Assembly (NCBI GenBank): GCA_003695105.1
Contig: RFIZ01000054.1
Coordinates: 1-15,400, forward strand
Length of the DNA stretch: 15,400 nt
DNA from: Fidelibacterota bacterium
Lineage (GTDB): Bacteria; Fidelibacterota; Marinisomatia; Marinisomatales; J089
Direction of reading: 5' to 3'
How positions within the stretch are numbered: position 1 is the first letter of the stretch; each line of letters opens with the position of its first letter. The translations under genes were made by a program, and so were the position numbers. The notes beneath the pieces are model-generated. The model ran no database searches and was not told the DNA's origin. It was given only the letters and a program-made list of their open reading frames with translations. Shown here piece after piece: positions 7,277 to 14,962 of this stretch.

Positions 7277-7942
7277 ATTCCGCCAGCCGATGATTCCAAT
7301 CATTCTGCCTGCTTCCTGTCCTTCCCGCCGATAGGAAAAATATCGACCGGTCTCCTCCCAGGTACAGGCCGGATCCACGTAGATTTGCCGGTGGGGCACT
7401 CCCTCCTGCTGCAGGTGGGCCCTGGCCATACCCTTCAAATCGACCTGCAGGCGGCCCTGCTGTTCCTGAACGAATTCCGGCGGAAACCGGTCCCGGATTT
7501 CCTCTCCGATCTCAAAGTGGCGCCCGCAGATGGACGGACCGATGACGGCTTCCACTGAGGAGGGTTCCAGACCCTGCTCCCGGAGTCGGGTCAATGCCGC
7601 CGGGAGAATCCCCCCCGCCAATCCTCTCCACCCGGCATGGACCGCCCCGATCACTCCGTCCGGGTGATACAGCAGTATCGGCAGACAGTCAGCGACCTGA
7701 ATCGAGCAGACTGCGTTCCGGTTACGGGTGAACACACCGTCGGCCTCCCCGGCGGGACCTGGCCGGTCTACCCACAATACCCGGTTGGAATGCATCTGGT
7801 GCGGCACGATCAATCCCTCCGGGTCCAAGTCCAAAGACCGGGCCAGTACCTGCCGCACCGGTTCGGGACAGGTGCGATATGAAAAACCCGCTTTCAAGGC
7901 GGGGGCGGAAAAATGGGCGGAATAATCCACGTAATACGTCAT
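7265..7942 (-). CDS. pgeF: Peptidoglycan editing factor (YfiH/PgeF, laccase-domain family)
   Basis: A 225-residue cytoplasmic protein of the YfiH (DUF152) family. Characterised members include a factor that removes wrongly incorporated L-Ser from peptidoglycan precursors, and purine-nucleoside phosphorylase/adenosine deaminase enzymes; older databases call them polyphenol oxidases. The metal-site residues are all present: His51 in PHQMHS, Cys86 in VADCLPILL and His102 in AVHAGWRG. The conserved GPSICGRHFEIG (135-146) and the C-terminal YFSYRREG...GRMIGIIG block are also there. The length is normal to slightly short. The start codon overlaps the preceding gene's stop as ATGA, so the two are translationally coupled. 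Next to an LpoA-like gene and uppP, the peptidoglycan editing role is the more likely one, but this is inferred from context. Confidence 0.93.
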   Translation of the reverse strand: MTYYVDYSAHFSAPALKAGFSYRTCPEPVRQVLARSLDLDPEGLIVPHQMHSNRVLWVDRPGPAGEADGVFTRNRNAVCSIQVADCLPILLYHPDGVIGAVHAGWRGLAGGILPAALTRLREQGLEPSSVEAVIGPSICGRHFEIGEEIRDRFPPEFVQEQQGRLQVDLKGMARAHLQQEGVPHRQIYVDPACTWEETGRYFSYRREGQEAGRMIGIIGWRNPGV

Positions 7943-9936
7943 GGCGTCAATCCCGGCGCCGTCAGGAGCGTGTCTCCGTCCAGAAAACCCTGATCCAGAA
8001 AGGTCCGGTTCTCATAGCGATAAACATGGTATCCCTGATTGACCAGGCTACCTTCCCCGGAAAATAATACGTCCCGATGGTCCAGGCGGACCTGCCGCAT
8101 ACCGGCCAGAGTCATCCCCAGGGATTCGCGGGTGGGAACACTATCGGAAACGACCCGAGTCAAAAACCGGATGATATCTTTGCCCTGCAGGAACGAAAGT
8201 CGCTGGTTTTTCTCCACCCGGAGCAAGTCGGGGTCCTCCCGCTGTTCCGGGTTGACCTGAGCCAGAGTGGTCAACCCCTGAATGTGGGGACCGACGATGT
8301 CTTGATTCAACACATCCAGATTTTGCCATCCTTCGGTACCCACGACTACCGTGTTCAGGTTGTAAAGCGGAAACTGTGTCGCCACGTAATTGATGTCTTC
8401 GGGATGAATGGGCAACAGCAGACCCGGAATGGTATTCAATTCGACTTTGTTCGAATCGGAAGGTGACAGGGCCGGTTCTTCCGTTTCCGGCAGATCGAAA
8501 AAGGTTTCATCGGTGACTTCGAACAGTCCTTCCAGACTGTCGATTTCCATTCCCAGAAAGGCATCGTATTTGGTGGCTTCGGCTTCCCGTTCCCAGGCCA
8601 CTTTGCGAATGGAAAGAAACTGCCGGCGTAAATTTTCCGGGACACCGGAATACCATTCCTGAATCAGGATGTTCCCCCCCAGATAGGTGTATTCATCGAC
8701 AAAAGATTTCACCAGGGGAACCCCCCAACTGTCGCCGGGTGCCAGAACCGCCATCTCCTTCAGGTCCAGAACAGAATAACAGAGATGGGCCAGTGCCCGA
8801 CCATGGTGAATCTCATCTCCATTGAATTGAAGGGTCCAATCCGTTAAATCCGCCAGTCCCGGGGTTGTCGTCAGCGGGACCAGAACCGGTATGTTTTTTC
8901 CGGAGAGGGTATTAACCGTTAAAATGGCGGTTTGGTCCGCCGGCGGAGCAATGATCAGTTTCACCAGAGGGTTGGCGGCCAGCTTTTGTGCCAGCCGAAT
9001 GGTTTCCAGCGGGTCCCCGAAATTGTTTTCCACCAACAACCGTATCCGGACCGGAGAATCCGCGACTCGCCGGATCATTTTTTTCATTCCATCCAGGAGA
9101 GCACGTCCGGCATCGGCTGTTTCTCCCTCCAGTGGTAAAATGGCACCGACCAGGAGGGTAGGTTTCCCGGGCTCATAGGAAATGAGCAATAAGCGATCAT
9201 AGAGTTCATCATAGGGCGGCGTCAGACGTGAGCGATCCACCGTGGCCAGATCCAGAGCCGCCTGATCGATGTTTCCGGCCCATAAATCCTGATAGGCTTT
9301 CAGGAAGGAGATGAGATCCGGTTGCAGGTTCCGAAACTCGGCCGACAGAGAAGAATCCAGTTTCATAGCCGGAGCTGCCAGGTCCAGAAGCCGAAGTATA
9401 CGCTGGTCCAGGGTGTCCGGCCGGGAATCGGGAGGCAGAGTCTGGCGGGCCCGCAGGTATTCCATTAAACCATCCACATAATTCCCTTGATCTACCGCCA
9501 TATCCCCCAGAAGAAAATGCATGTGTGCCCGGAGCGGATGTACCGGATAGGTTGCCAGAAAACGGCGGGCTTCCTGACCGGCTTCTTCCGGATGGTTTGT
9601 CTCACGTAACAATTGCACTTTCAACGCCAGGGACAGGGGAGATCCATTGGCTGAATCCTGCTTCTCCCAGTCAAGTAACGCCATCAGGGCCCGGCGATAC
9701 TGCCGACGCTGAACCAGGTGCAGGACAGAGGAAAAGGTCGTATCAGGAGACCTTTCCGGAATGGAATCCGCGGCGGTCTGGATCAGAGCGGAAAGGGAAT
9801 CCTCCCGGACCACCGGCTGTGTTGTGTCGGGTTTGAACAGCCATTGACCGTAGCTCTGAGCCGGCACCAGAAACAGGTACCCCAAGAACAAACTCTGGAA
9901 GGTAAACCGCGGAAACCGATTGATTGACATATTCAT
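7939..9936 (-). CDS. Secreted TPR plus periplasmic-binding-fold protein, LpoA-like architecture
   Basis: A 665-residue protein with a signal peptide (about 1-30: basic start, hydrophobic FLGYLFLVP, likely cleavage after AQS or SYG). There is no lipobox cysteine, so it should be free in the periplasm. Residues about 60-250 are helical and TPR-like (RRQYRRALMALLDWEK, AHMHFLLGDMAVDQGNYVDGL). Residues about 259-655 are a type 1 periplasmic-binding fold, starting LLVGAILPLEGETADAGRAL, which resembles ABC-transporter receptors for amino acids. TPR followed by this fold is the layout of LpoA, the outer-membrane activator of penicillin-binding protein 1A. No transporter genes lie nearby, and the next genes (pgeF, uppP) concern peptidoglycan, which supports a wall role over nutrient capture. 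An acidic insert (EVTDETFFDLPETEEPAL) interrupts the fold. The first ATG is chosen because AGGT lies 8 bases upstream. A ligand-sensing function is possible. Confidence 0.85.
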   Translation of the reverse strand: MNMSINRFPRFTFQSLFLGYLFLVPAQSYGQWLFKPDTTQPVVREDSLSALIQTAADSIPERSPDTTFSSVLHLVQRRQYRRALMALLDWEKQDSANGSPLSLALKVQLLRETNHPEEAGQEARRFLATYPVHPLRAHMHFLLGDMAVDQGNYVDGLMEYLRARQTLPPDSRPDTLDQRILRLLDLAAPAMKLDSSLSAEFRNLQPDLISFLKAYQDLWAGNIDQAALDLATVDRSRLTPPYDELYDRLLLISYEPGKPTLLVGAILPLEGETADAGRALLDGMKKMIRRVADSPVRIRLLVENNFGDPLETIRLAQKLAANPLVKLIIAPPADQTAILTVNTLSGKNIPVLVPLTTTPGLADLTDWTLQFNGDEIHHGRALAHLCYSVLDLKEMAVLAPGDSWGVPLVKSFVDEYTYLGGNILIQEWYSGVPENLRRQFLSIRKVAWEREAEATKYDAFLGMEIDSLEGLFEVTDETFFDLPETEEPALSPSDSNKVELNTIPGLLLPIHPEDINYVATQFPLYNLNTVVVGTEGWQNLDVLNQDIVGPHIQGLTTLAQVNPEQREDPDLLRVEKNQRLSFLQGKDIIRFLTRVVSDSVPTRESLGMTLAGMRQVRLDHRDVLFSGEGSLVNQGYHVYRYENRTFLDQGFLDGDTLLTAPGLTP

Positions 9937-9973
9937 CTAAACTGACCTGCTAAATTTACGGTACCAGTAGAAG

Positions 9974-10001
9974 ATAGACCCAACGGAACCGAAAAAGTTC
10001 C
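9974..10001 (-). promoter_or_regulatory. ECF sigma-factor (sigma-E-type) promoter candidate
   Basis: On the minus strand GGAACTT (9995-10001) is followed after exactly 15 bases by GTCTAT (9974-9979). This fits the known sigma-E consensus GGAACTT-N15-GTCTAA at all but the last base. A transcript would begin near 9966-9968, leaving about 30 bases of leader that hold the AGGT ribosome binding site (9945-9948) before the ATG at 9936. The site lies wholly in the gap between trkH and the LpoA-like gene. It predicts that the downstream run through pgeF, uppP and onward answers to an ECF sigma factor, perhaps the one encoded at 3476-4048. Confidence 0.6.
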
Positions 10002-10026
10002 TCAGGGTGAAATTGATCCAACATCC

Positions 10027-11466
10027 TCACAGCCAGAATTCAGGCAGGAACAGCGTAAAGACGGTCCAGATCTCCAACCGTCCCAAAAGCATATTTAGAC
10101 TCAGGATCCATTTACCCAGGCTGGAAAAATGGGCAAAATTATCAAAGGGCCCTACCAGGTCGATACCGGGGCCGACGTTGCCTAAGGTCGCTGCAGAAGC
10201 ACTGAATGCCGTGCCGGGAGAATTCCCCAGCAATGTCAGAATCAATCCCGACAGGAAAAATATGGTGATGTAAGAAATGATAAATCCCTGAACCTTGATC
10301 TGGGTACCGGGAGGGATCAGGCGTTGGTTGGCATAGAGATGTTCCACCAGATTGGGATGCAAAATTTGATGGTAGCGGCGCCGAAAATCTTTGATCATGA
10401 TGTCCAAACGCCAGATTTTGATGGAGCCGCTGGTCGAAGCGGAAGTGCCCCCTACAAACATCAGTACCATCAGCACCAGGATGCTGAATGCCGGCCAGAC
10501 TTTGAAATCTTCCGTGGCAAATCCGGTGGTGGTAACCACCGATACTACCTGGAAGGCCGCCTTGCGCAAGGCAGTCAACCAGGTCATTTCTCCGTGGTAA
10601 AAAAAATAGAGATTGAAGGTAACCAGGAGCGTCCCCACCAAAATGGTCAACAGAAAGAGACGCATGGCCGTATTCTTGAGGTACAGGAATTTGCCATGAA
10701 GGGCCTGGTAGTGGAGCACGAAACTGGTGGCGCCGATAATCATGAACACCATGACGACGGTTTCCACATACAAACTGTGGAAATAGGCGATACTGGCATT
10801 GTGGGTCGAAAATCCGCCTCCGGCAATGGTGGCGAAGGCGTGGGTAACGGCATCGTAGACACCCATGGCAGGCAGCAACAACACAATCTCCACCACGGTC
10901 AGGATCACATATACTTTCCAATAAGACAGGGCCACCTGGGCAATCCGGGGAAAGAGACGTTCTTCGCTGATGGGATTCGGTGCTTCCGAACTGAACAGCG
11001 TGTTTTTGTGACGGAGTGACGGAAAAATGGCTATGGCCAGCACCACAATGCCCATCCCCCCCAGCCAATGCGTTTCAGACCGCCAGAACAATACACTTTT
11101 CGGCACCGAATCGATATCCGGAAGTACAGTGGATCCCGTGGCAGTGAACCCGGACATGGTCTCGAAAAAGGCATCGGTATAAGAAGGCAAAATATGATCA
11201 AATAAAAAGGGGAGGGCTCCAAAGGCCGATGCCAGGATCCAGGAGGCCACAACAATCAGGATCGATTCCTGGATGGTGAGATCCAGGTTGGAATGCTGAT
11301 ACCGATAGGAGTAAAGTGACAATAGTCCCAGGATCAGGATTGGAAACAGAAAATGATAATGGATGGTTTCATGGTAGGAGTAGGACAGTAGCAGGGGAGG
11401 AATCATGGCAATGGCCAGGATTCCCAGGATACGACTGAGGGAATAGAAGACGAAACGTGGATGCAT
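10027..11466 (-). CDS. trkH: Trk/Ktr-type potassium uptake channel subunit TrkH
   Basis: A 479-residue membrane protein of the TrkH/KtrB family that forms the potassium-conducting pore. Four pore-loop filters are visible: FTATGSTV (107-114), ATIAGGGFST (212-221), TTTGFATED (312-320) and TLGNVGPGI (427-435), each with its conserved glycine. The gating-loop motif GGTSASTSGSIK (339-350) and the C-terminal LGRLEIWTVFTLFLPEFW, both typical, are intact. Length matches the family. Such channels need a cytoplasmic TrkA/KtrA nucleotide-binding ring; no trkA gene is in this window. Start supported by AAGG 9 bases upstream. It has 88 bases before it and 90 after it, so it could have its own promoter, though I could not identify one. 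Possible shared theme with putP: osmotic balance. Confidence 0.96.
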   Translation of the reverse strand: MHPRFVFYSLSRILGILAIAMIPPLLLSYSYHETIHYHFLFPILILGLLSLYSYRYQHSNLDLTIQESILIVVASWILASAFGALPFLFDHILPSYTDAFFETMSGFTATGSTVLPDIDSVPKSVLFWRSETHWLGGMGIVVLAIAIFPSLRHKNTLFSSEAPNPISEERLFPRIAQVALSYWKVYVILTVVEIVLLLPAMGVYDAVTHAFATIAGGGFSTHNASIAYFHSLYVETVVMVFMIIGATSFVLHYQALHGKFLYLKNTAMRLFLLTILVGTLLVTFNLYFFYHGEMTWLTALRKAAFQVVSVVTTTGFATEDFKVWPAFSILVLMVLMFVGGTSASTSGSIKIWRLDIMIKDFRRRYHQILHPNLVEHLYANQRLIPPGTQIKVQGFIISYITIFFLSGLILTLLGNSPGTAFSASAATLGNVGPGIDLVGPFDNFAHFSSLGKWILSLNMLLGRLEIWTVFTLFLPEFWL

Positions 11467-11544
11467 ATGCCGTTACCTTACCAGCGGATGTCCCCTGAGG
11501 GAACGCCCCGATATAGATCAGAAATTAGAACAATTCGGGAATGG

Positions 11545-11567
11545 AACGGTAACTCTATTCCACCGTT
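11545..11567 (-). other. Hairpin enclosing the glmS stop codon
   Basis: On the minus strand AACGGT and ACCGTT form a 6-base perfect stem around an 11-base loop (GGAATAGAGTT) that contains the TAG stop. No T-run follows, so it is not a clear terminator. Loop length and the final AGAGTT match the hairpin at the pgeF stop. Confidence 0.35.
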
Positions 11568-13393
11568 ACGCTTTTTGCCAGATTCCGGGGCTGGTCCACG
11601 TTGCACCCCCGCAAAACCGCCAAATAATAAGCCAGTAACTGTAACGGGATGACGGCCAGAATCGGGAAAATATTTCGGTGGGTGGTGGGTATTTCAATCA
11701 GATAATCTCCCAGTTCCTTCAGGTCGGAGGTGATTCGATCGGTCAGAATAATCGTCCGGCCTTTCCGGGATTTCACTTCCTGGATATTGGACAGAATCTT
11801 CTCATAGGTTGAATCATGGGGAGCGATGAATACCACCGGCATTTTCACATCGATGAGGGCGATGGGACCGTGCTTCATTTCCGCGGCGGGATACCCTTCT
11901 GCGTGGATGTAGGAGATTTCCTTCAGTTTCAGGGCTCCTTCCAGAGCGACGGGAAAATTCAGTCCCCGACCCAGATATAAAAAATGTTCTGCCAGTGCGT
12001 TTTCCCGCGCCACCTGTTCAATCGGATCACTGTTGGATAATATTTTGCGGGTCATGTCTCCCAGGCTTTGCATGGCTCCGGCAATCCGGCGGCCTTCCGC
12101 AAGGGACAGGTGGTTATGGCGACCCATCATCAGCGCCAGCATGGAGAGCACTGTCACCTGGGCGGTGAAAGCCTTGGTGGAGGCCACGCCGATTTCGGGG
12201 CCGGCATGGGTATAGATGCCGCAGTGTGTTTCCCGGGCAATGGAGCTGCCTACCACGTTACAGATTCCCATGGTCAGTGCCCCTTCCTCTTTGGCCTTCC
12301 GCACCGCCGCCAGGGTATCGGCCGTCTCTCCGGACTGACTGATAGCGATCACCACGGTATCACTGTCCAAAATCGTACGACGATACCGAAATTCAGAGGC
12401 GTATTCCACGTGGACCGGAATCCCGGCCAGTTCTTCCAGTAGATATTTCCCGATCAACCCGGCGTGCCAACTGGTGCCACAGGCGGTTATATAGAAACGA
12501 CTGGCCTGCTCAATTCGGGGCAGGCAATCCTGAATCCCACCCAGATGAGCCGTGCCCGCTTCCAGGTCCAGGCGGCCCCGCATGGTATCCACGATCGTCT
12601 GTTGCTGGTCGTGGATTTCCTTCAACATGAAATGAGGGAAATGTCCTTTTTCAATCTCCTCGACCGACCAGGTCAGTTCAGTCACCGTGGGAACCACGGC
12701 CTGATTGTCGGCAATTTTTTTGATTTCATAACCGTCAGAGGTTAAGACCACCATTTCCCCGTCATCCAGGTAGATGACGTTTCGCGTATGATCCACGATC
12801 GGTGAAGCGTCGGAGCCCAGATAGTATTCTCCCTCACCGATCCCCAGAACCAATGGGCTTCCCATCCGGGCGGCCACCAATTGATCCGGTTGGGAAGCAT
12901 TCATCACCACGATTCCGTAAGCCCCGATCACCTTTTGCAAGGCGATGCGGACGGCCTCGCTGAAGGAAAGTTGCTCCGATCGAAACAAATCGGAAATGAG
13001 GTGGACCAAAACTTCGCTGTCGGTTTCGGTGCGGAATGTGATTCCTTTTTTCTGGAGCTGATGTTTCAGCACCTGATAATTTTCGACAATCCCGTTATGA
13101 ATCAGGGCGGTGGTGCCATCGCCGTTGACATGGGGATGGGCATTCTCATCGGTAGGAGCGCCGTGGGTCGCCCAGCGGGTATGGGCCATCCCAACTGTCG
13201 CGGTGAAAGCCTGGCTCTGCAGAACCTCTTCCAGTGCCCTGACTTTACCGGAACGCTTCACCACCTGAATTCCGCCGGCTTCGTATAAAGCGATTCCGGC
13301 GGAATCATAGCCCCGGTATTCCAACCGTTTGAGTCCCTGGATTAAAATGGGTGTGGCCGGTTTATTTCCCAGATAGCCTACAATTCCACACAT
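11555..13393 (-). CDS. glmS: Glutamine:fructose-6-phosphate amidotransferase (glucosamine-6-phosphate synthase)
   Basis: A 612-residue cytoplasmic enzyme that makes glucosamine-6-phosphate from fructose-6-phosphate and glutamine, the committed step to UDP-GlcNAc for peptidoglycan and lipopolysaccharide. The N-terminal glutaminase starts MCGIVGYLG with nucleophile Cys2 exposed after Met removal; HTRWATHG (71-78), HNGIVENY (99-106) and TETDSE (122-127) form the glutamine site. Two SIS sugar-isomerase domains follow, with ITACGTSWHAG and SQSGETADT in the first and the LEGALKLKEISYIHAEG helix in the second. The protein ends NLAKSVTVE, the conserved tail that closes the active site. Full length, all key residues present. 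Start supported by AGAGGAA 5 bases before the ATG. It follows guaA by 21 bases, which leaves no room for a glmS ribozyme. Confidence 0.99.
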   Translation of the reverse strand: MCGIVGYLGNKPATPILIQGLKRLEYRGYDSAGIALYEAGGIQVVKRSGKVRALEEVLQSQAFTATVGMAHTRWATHGAPTDENAHPHVNGDGTTALIHNGIVENYQVLKHQLQKKGITFRTETDSEVLVHLISDLFRSEQLSFSEAVRIALQKVIGAYGIVVMNASQPDQLVAARMGSPLVLGIGEGEYYLGSDASPIVDHTRNVIYLDDGEMVVLTSDGYEIKKIADNQAVVPTVTELTWSVEEIEKGHFPHFMLKEIHDQQQTIVDTMRGRLDLEAGTAHLGGIQDCLPRIEQASRFYITACGTSWHAGLIGKYLLEELAGIPVHVEYASEFRYRRTILDSDTVVIAISQSGETADTLAAVRKAKEEGALTMGICNVVGSSIARETHCGIYTHAGPEIGVASTKAFTAQVTVLSMLALMMGRHNHLSLAEGRRIAGAMQSLGDMTRKILSNSDPIEQVARENALAEHFLYLGRGLNFPVALEGALKLKEISYIHAEGYPAAEMKHGPIALIDVKMPVVFIAPHDSTYEKILSNIQEVKSRKGRTIILTDRITSDLKELGDYLIEIPTTHRNIFPILAVIPLQLLAYYLAVLRGCNVDQPRNLAKSVTVE

Positions 13394-13414
13394 ACTATTT
13401 CCTCTATCATCCTG

Positions 13415-14962
13415 TTATTCCCATTCGATCGTTCCCGGAGGTTTACTGGTAATATCCAACACCACCCGGTTCACCCCGGTGACCGAGTTTACAATCGAAT
13501 TCGATATGCGTTGCAAGACGTGTTCCGGGAAGGGATACCAGTCGGCCGTCATGCCGTCCGTACTGGTCACGGCCCGGAGCGCCACGACGCAATCATAGGT
13601 ACGGGAATCCCCCATCACACCGACGGTCCGCACGGGCAATAAAACGGCAAACGCCTGCCATATATCCTGATAGAGTCCCTCTTCCCTCAAGATCCGCAAA
13701 TAAATTTCATCGGCTTCACGTAAAATTTCCAGACGTTCCGGAGTGATCTCTCCCAGCACCCGCACGGCCAGACCTGGTCCGGGAAACGGATGCCGGGTAA
13801 TCAATGATTCCGGTAGTCCCAGTTCGCGTCCCACATTGCGAACCTCATCTTTGAACAACTCCCGTAGGGGTTCCACCAAATCTAGATTCATGTCTTCCGG
13901 CAGACCGCCTACATTGTGATGAGATTTGATGACGGCTGCCTGCCCCCGGCCGAAATTCACACCGCTTTCGATCACATCCGGATAGAGGGTGCCCTGGGCC
14001 AGAAAATCTATCGTACCGAAGGACCGGGCCACTCGTTCGAATGAACGGATAAACTGATCTCCGATAATTTTCCGTTTCTCTTCAGGATCGGTCACTCCCT
14101 GCAACCGTTCCAGAAAGCGACGGGATTCGTCGTACAAATGAATATTGACTCCCAATCCATCCTTCAGAGCGGACACACATTCCCCGGCTTCATTTTTCCG
14201 CAACAACCCGTGATCGATCATTACCGCAATCGCCTGTTTCCCTACCGCCCGGTGCAATAAAGAAGCCGTCACCGTGGAATCGACGCCGCCGGAGACGCCC
14301 ACCAATACTTTTTTGTCCCCTACCTGTTGCCGAATTTTTTCCACCTGGTCCTGAACAAAATTTCCCGGTGTCCAGGTGGCATCCGCCCCGACGACACGAA
14401 AGAGGAAATTGCGCAGAATCGTTTCCCCCTCCACCGTATGGGACACTTCGGGATGAAACTGAATCCCCAGGCGGGTTTCTTCCGCATCGGTCATGGCGGC
14501 CAGTATGCCGTTCCCGGTGGCCGCCAGAGCAATCCACCCCGACGGCAATGCCGTCACCCGGTCCCGATGACTCATCCACACCCGGGTGTGTTCCGATACA
14601 TTCTGCAACAGGGAATTGGGTTTCTGAACGCGGATGTCCGCCATTCCGTATTCCCCGCTCCCCCAGGACTCTACCCGGCCTCCCAGCTCCTGCGCCAGCA
14701 GTTGCATGCCGTAACAGATGCCCAGTACCGGCAGGTCCAACTGTAATAAGCCAGCCGGAAGCGACGGAGCGCGGGGTTCGGTCACACTTGAGGGACCGCC
14801 GGATAAAATAATACCCAGGGGAGCCCGGGACCGGATGTCAGCGACCGAAGTATCGTAACGGACGATTTCGGAATAGACATGCTGTTCCCGGATCCGGCGG
14901 GCAATGAGTTGGGTGTATTGCGAGCCGTAATCCAGGATCAGGATACCGCGGGGATGACTCAA
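13415..14962 (-). CDS. guaA: GMP synthase (glutamine-hydrolysing)
   Basis: A 515-residue enzyme that converts XMP to GMP with ATP and glutamine, the last step of guanine nucleotide synthesis. The N-terminal class I glutamine amidotransferase has ILDYGSQYTQLIARR at its start and the triad Cys83 (GICYGMQ), His170 and Glu172 (FHPEV). The ATP-pyrophosphatase domain has the P-loop SGGVDS (224-229), and the dimerisation domain ends TSKPPGTIEWE, the standard terminus. Length is normal. The start appears to be TTG, which overlaps the surE stop as TTGA. No ATG or GTG in frame gives a full N-terminus, and the catalytic core begins within 10 residues, so TTG is likely real. A GGGA lies about 9 bases upstream. 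Coupled translation after surE is likely, with glmS 21 bases downstream; both glutamine-dependent enzymes may be coexpressed. Confidence 0.98.
   Translation of the reverse strand: MSHPRGILILDYGSQYTQLIARRIREQHVYSEIVRYDTSVADIRSRAPLGIILSGGPSSVTEPRAPSLPAGLLQLDLPVLGICYGMQLLAQELGGRVESWGSGEYGMADIRVQKPNSLLQNVSEHTRVWMSHRDRVTALPSGWIALAATGNGILAAMTDAEETRLGIQFHPEVSHTVEGETILRNFLFRVVGADATWTPGNFVQDQVEKIRQQVGDKKVLVGVSGGVDSTVTASLLHRAVGKQAIAVMIDHGLLRKNEAGECVSALKDGLGVNIHLYDESRRFLERLQGVTDPEEKRKIIGDQFIRSFERVARSFGTIDFLAQGTLYPDVIESGVNFGRGQAAVIKSHHNVGGLPEDMNLDLVEPLRELFKDEVRNVGRELGLPESLITRHPFPGPGLAVRVLGEITPERLEILREADEIYLRILREEGLYQDIWQAFAVLLPVRTVGVMGDSRTYDCVVALRAVTSTDGMTADWYPFPEHVLQRISNSIVNSVTGVNRVVLDITSKPPGTIEWE

Noticed and set aside
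9950..10026. Intrinsic terminator after trkH
   Set aside because: A small GGAAC/GTTCC stem exists but it overlaps the ECF -35 motif and no T-run follows it. The promoter reading explains it better.
10142..11068. Minus-strand open frame of 308 codons in another frame of trkH, and a plus-strand one at 10324-11019
   Set aside because: Both are covered by trkH, whose four pore loops are intact. The shadow proteins are rich in His, Arg and Cys and resemble nothing known.
11467..11554. Potassium- or cyclic di-AMP-responsive riboswitch before trkH
   Set aside because: The 88-base gap is too short and shows no conserved core; only short inverted repeats are present.
13394..13414. glmS ribozyme or other riboswitch before glmS
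   Set aside because: Only 21 bases separate guaA and glmS, far too few for a ribozyme.
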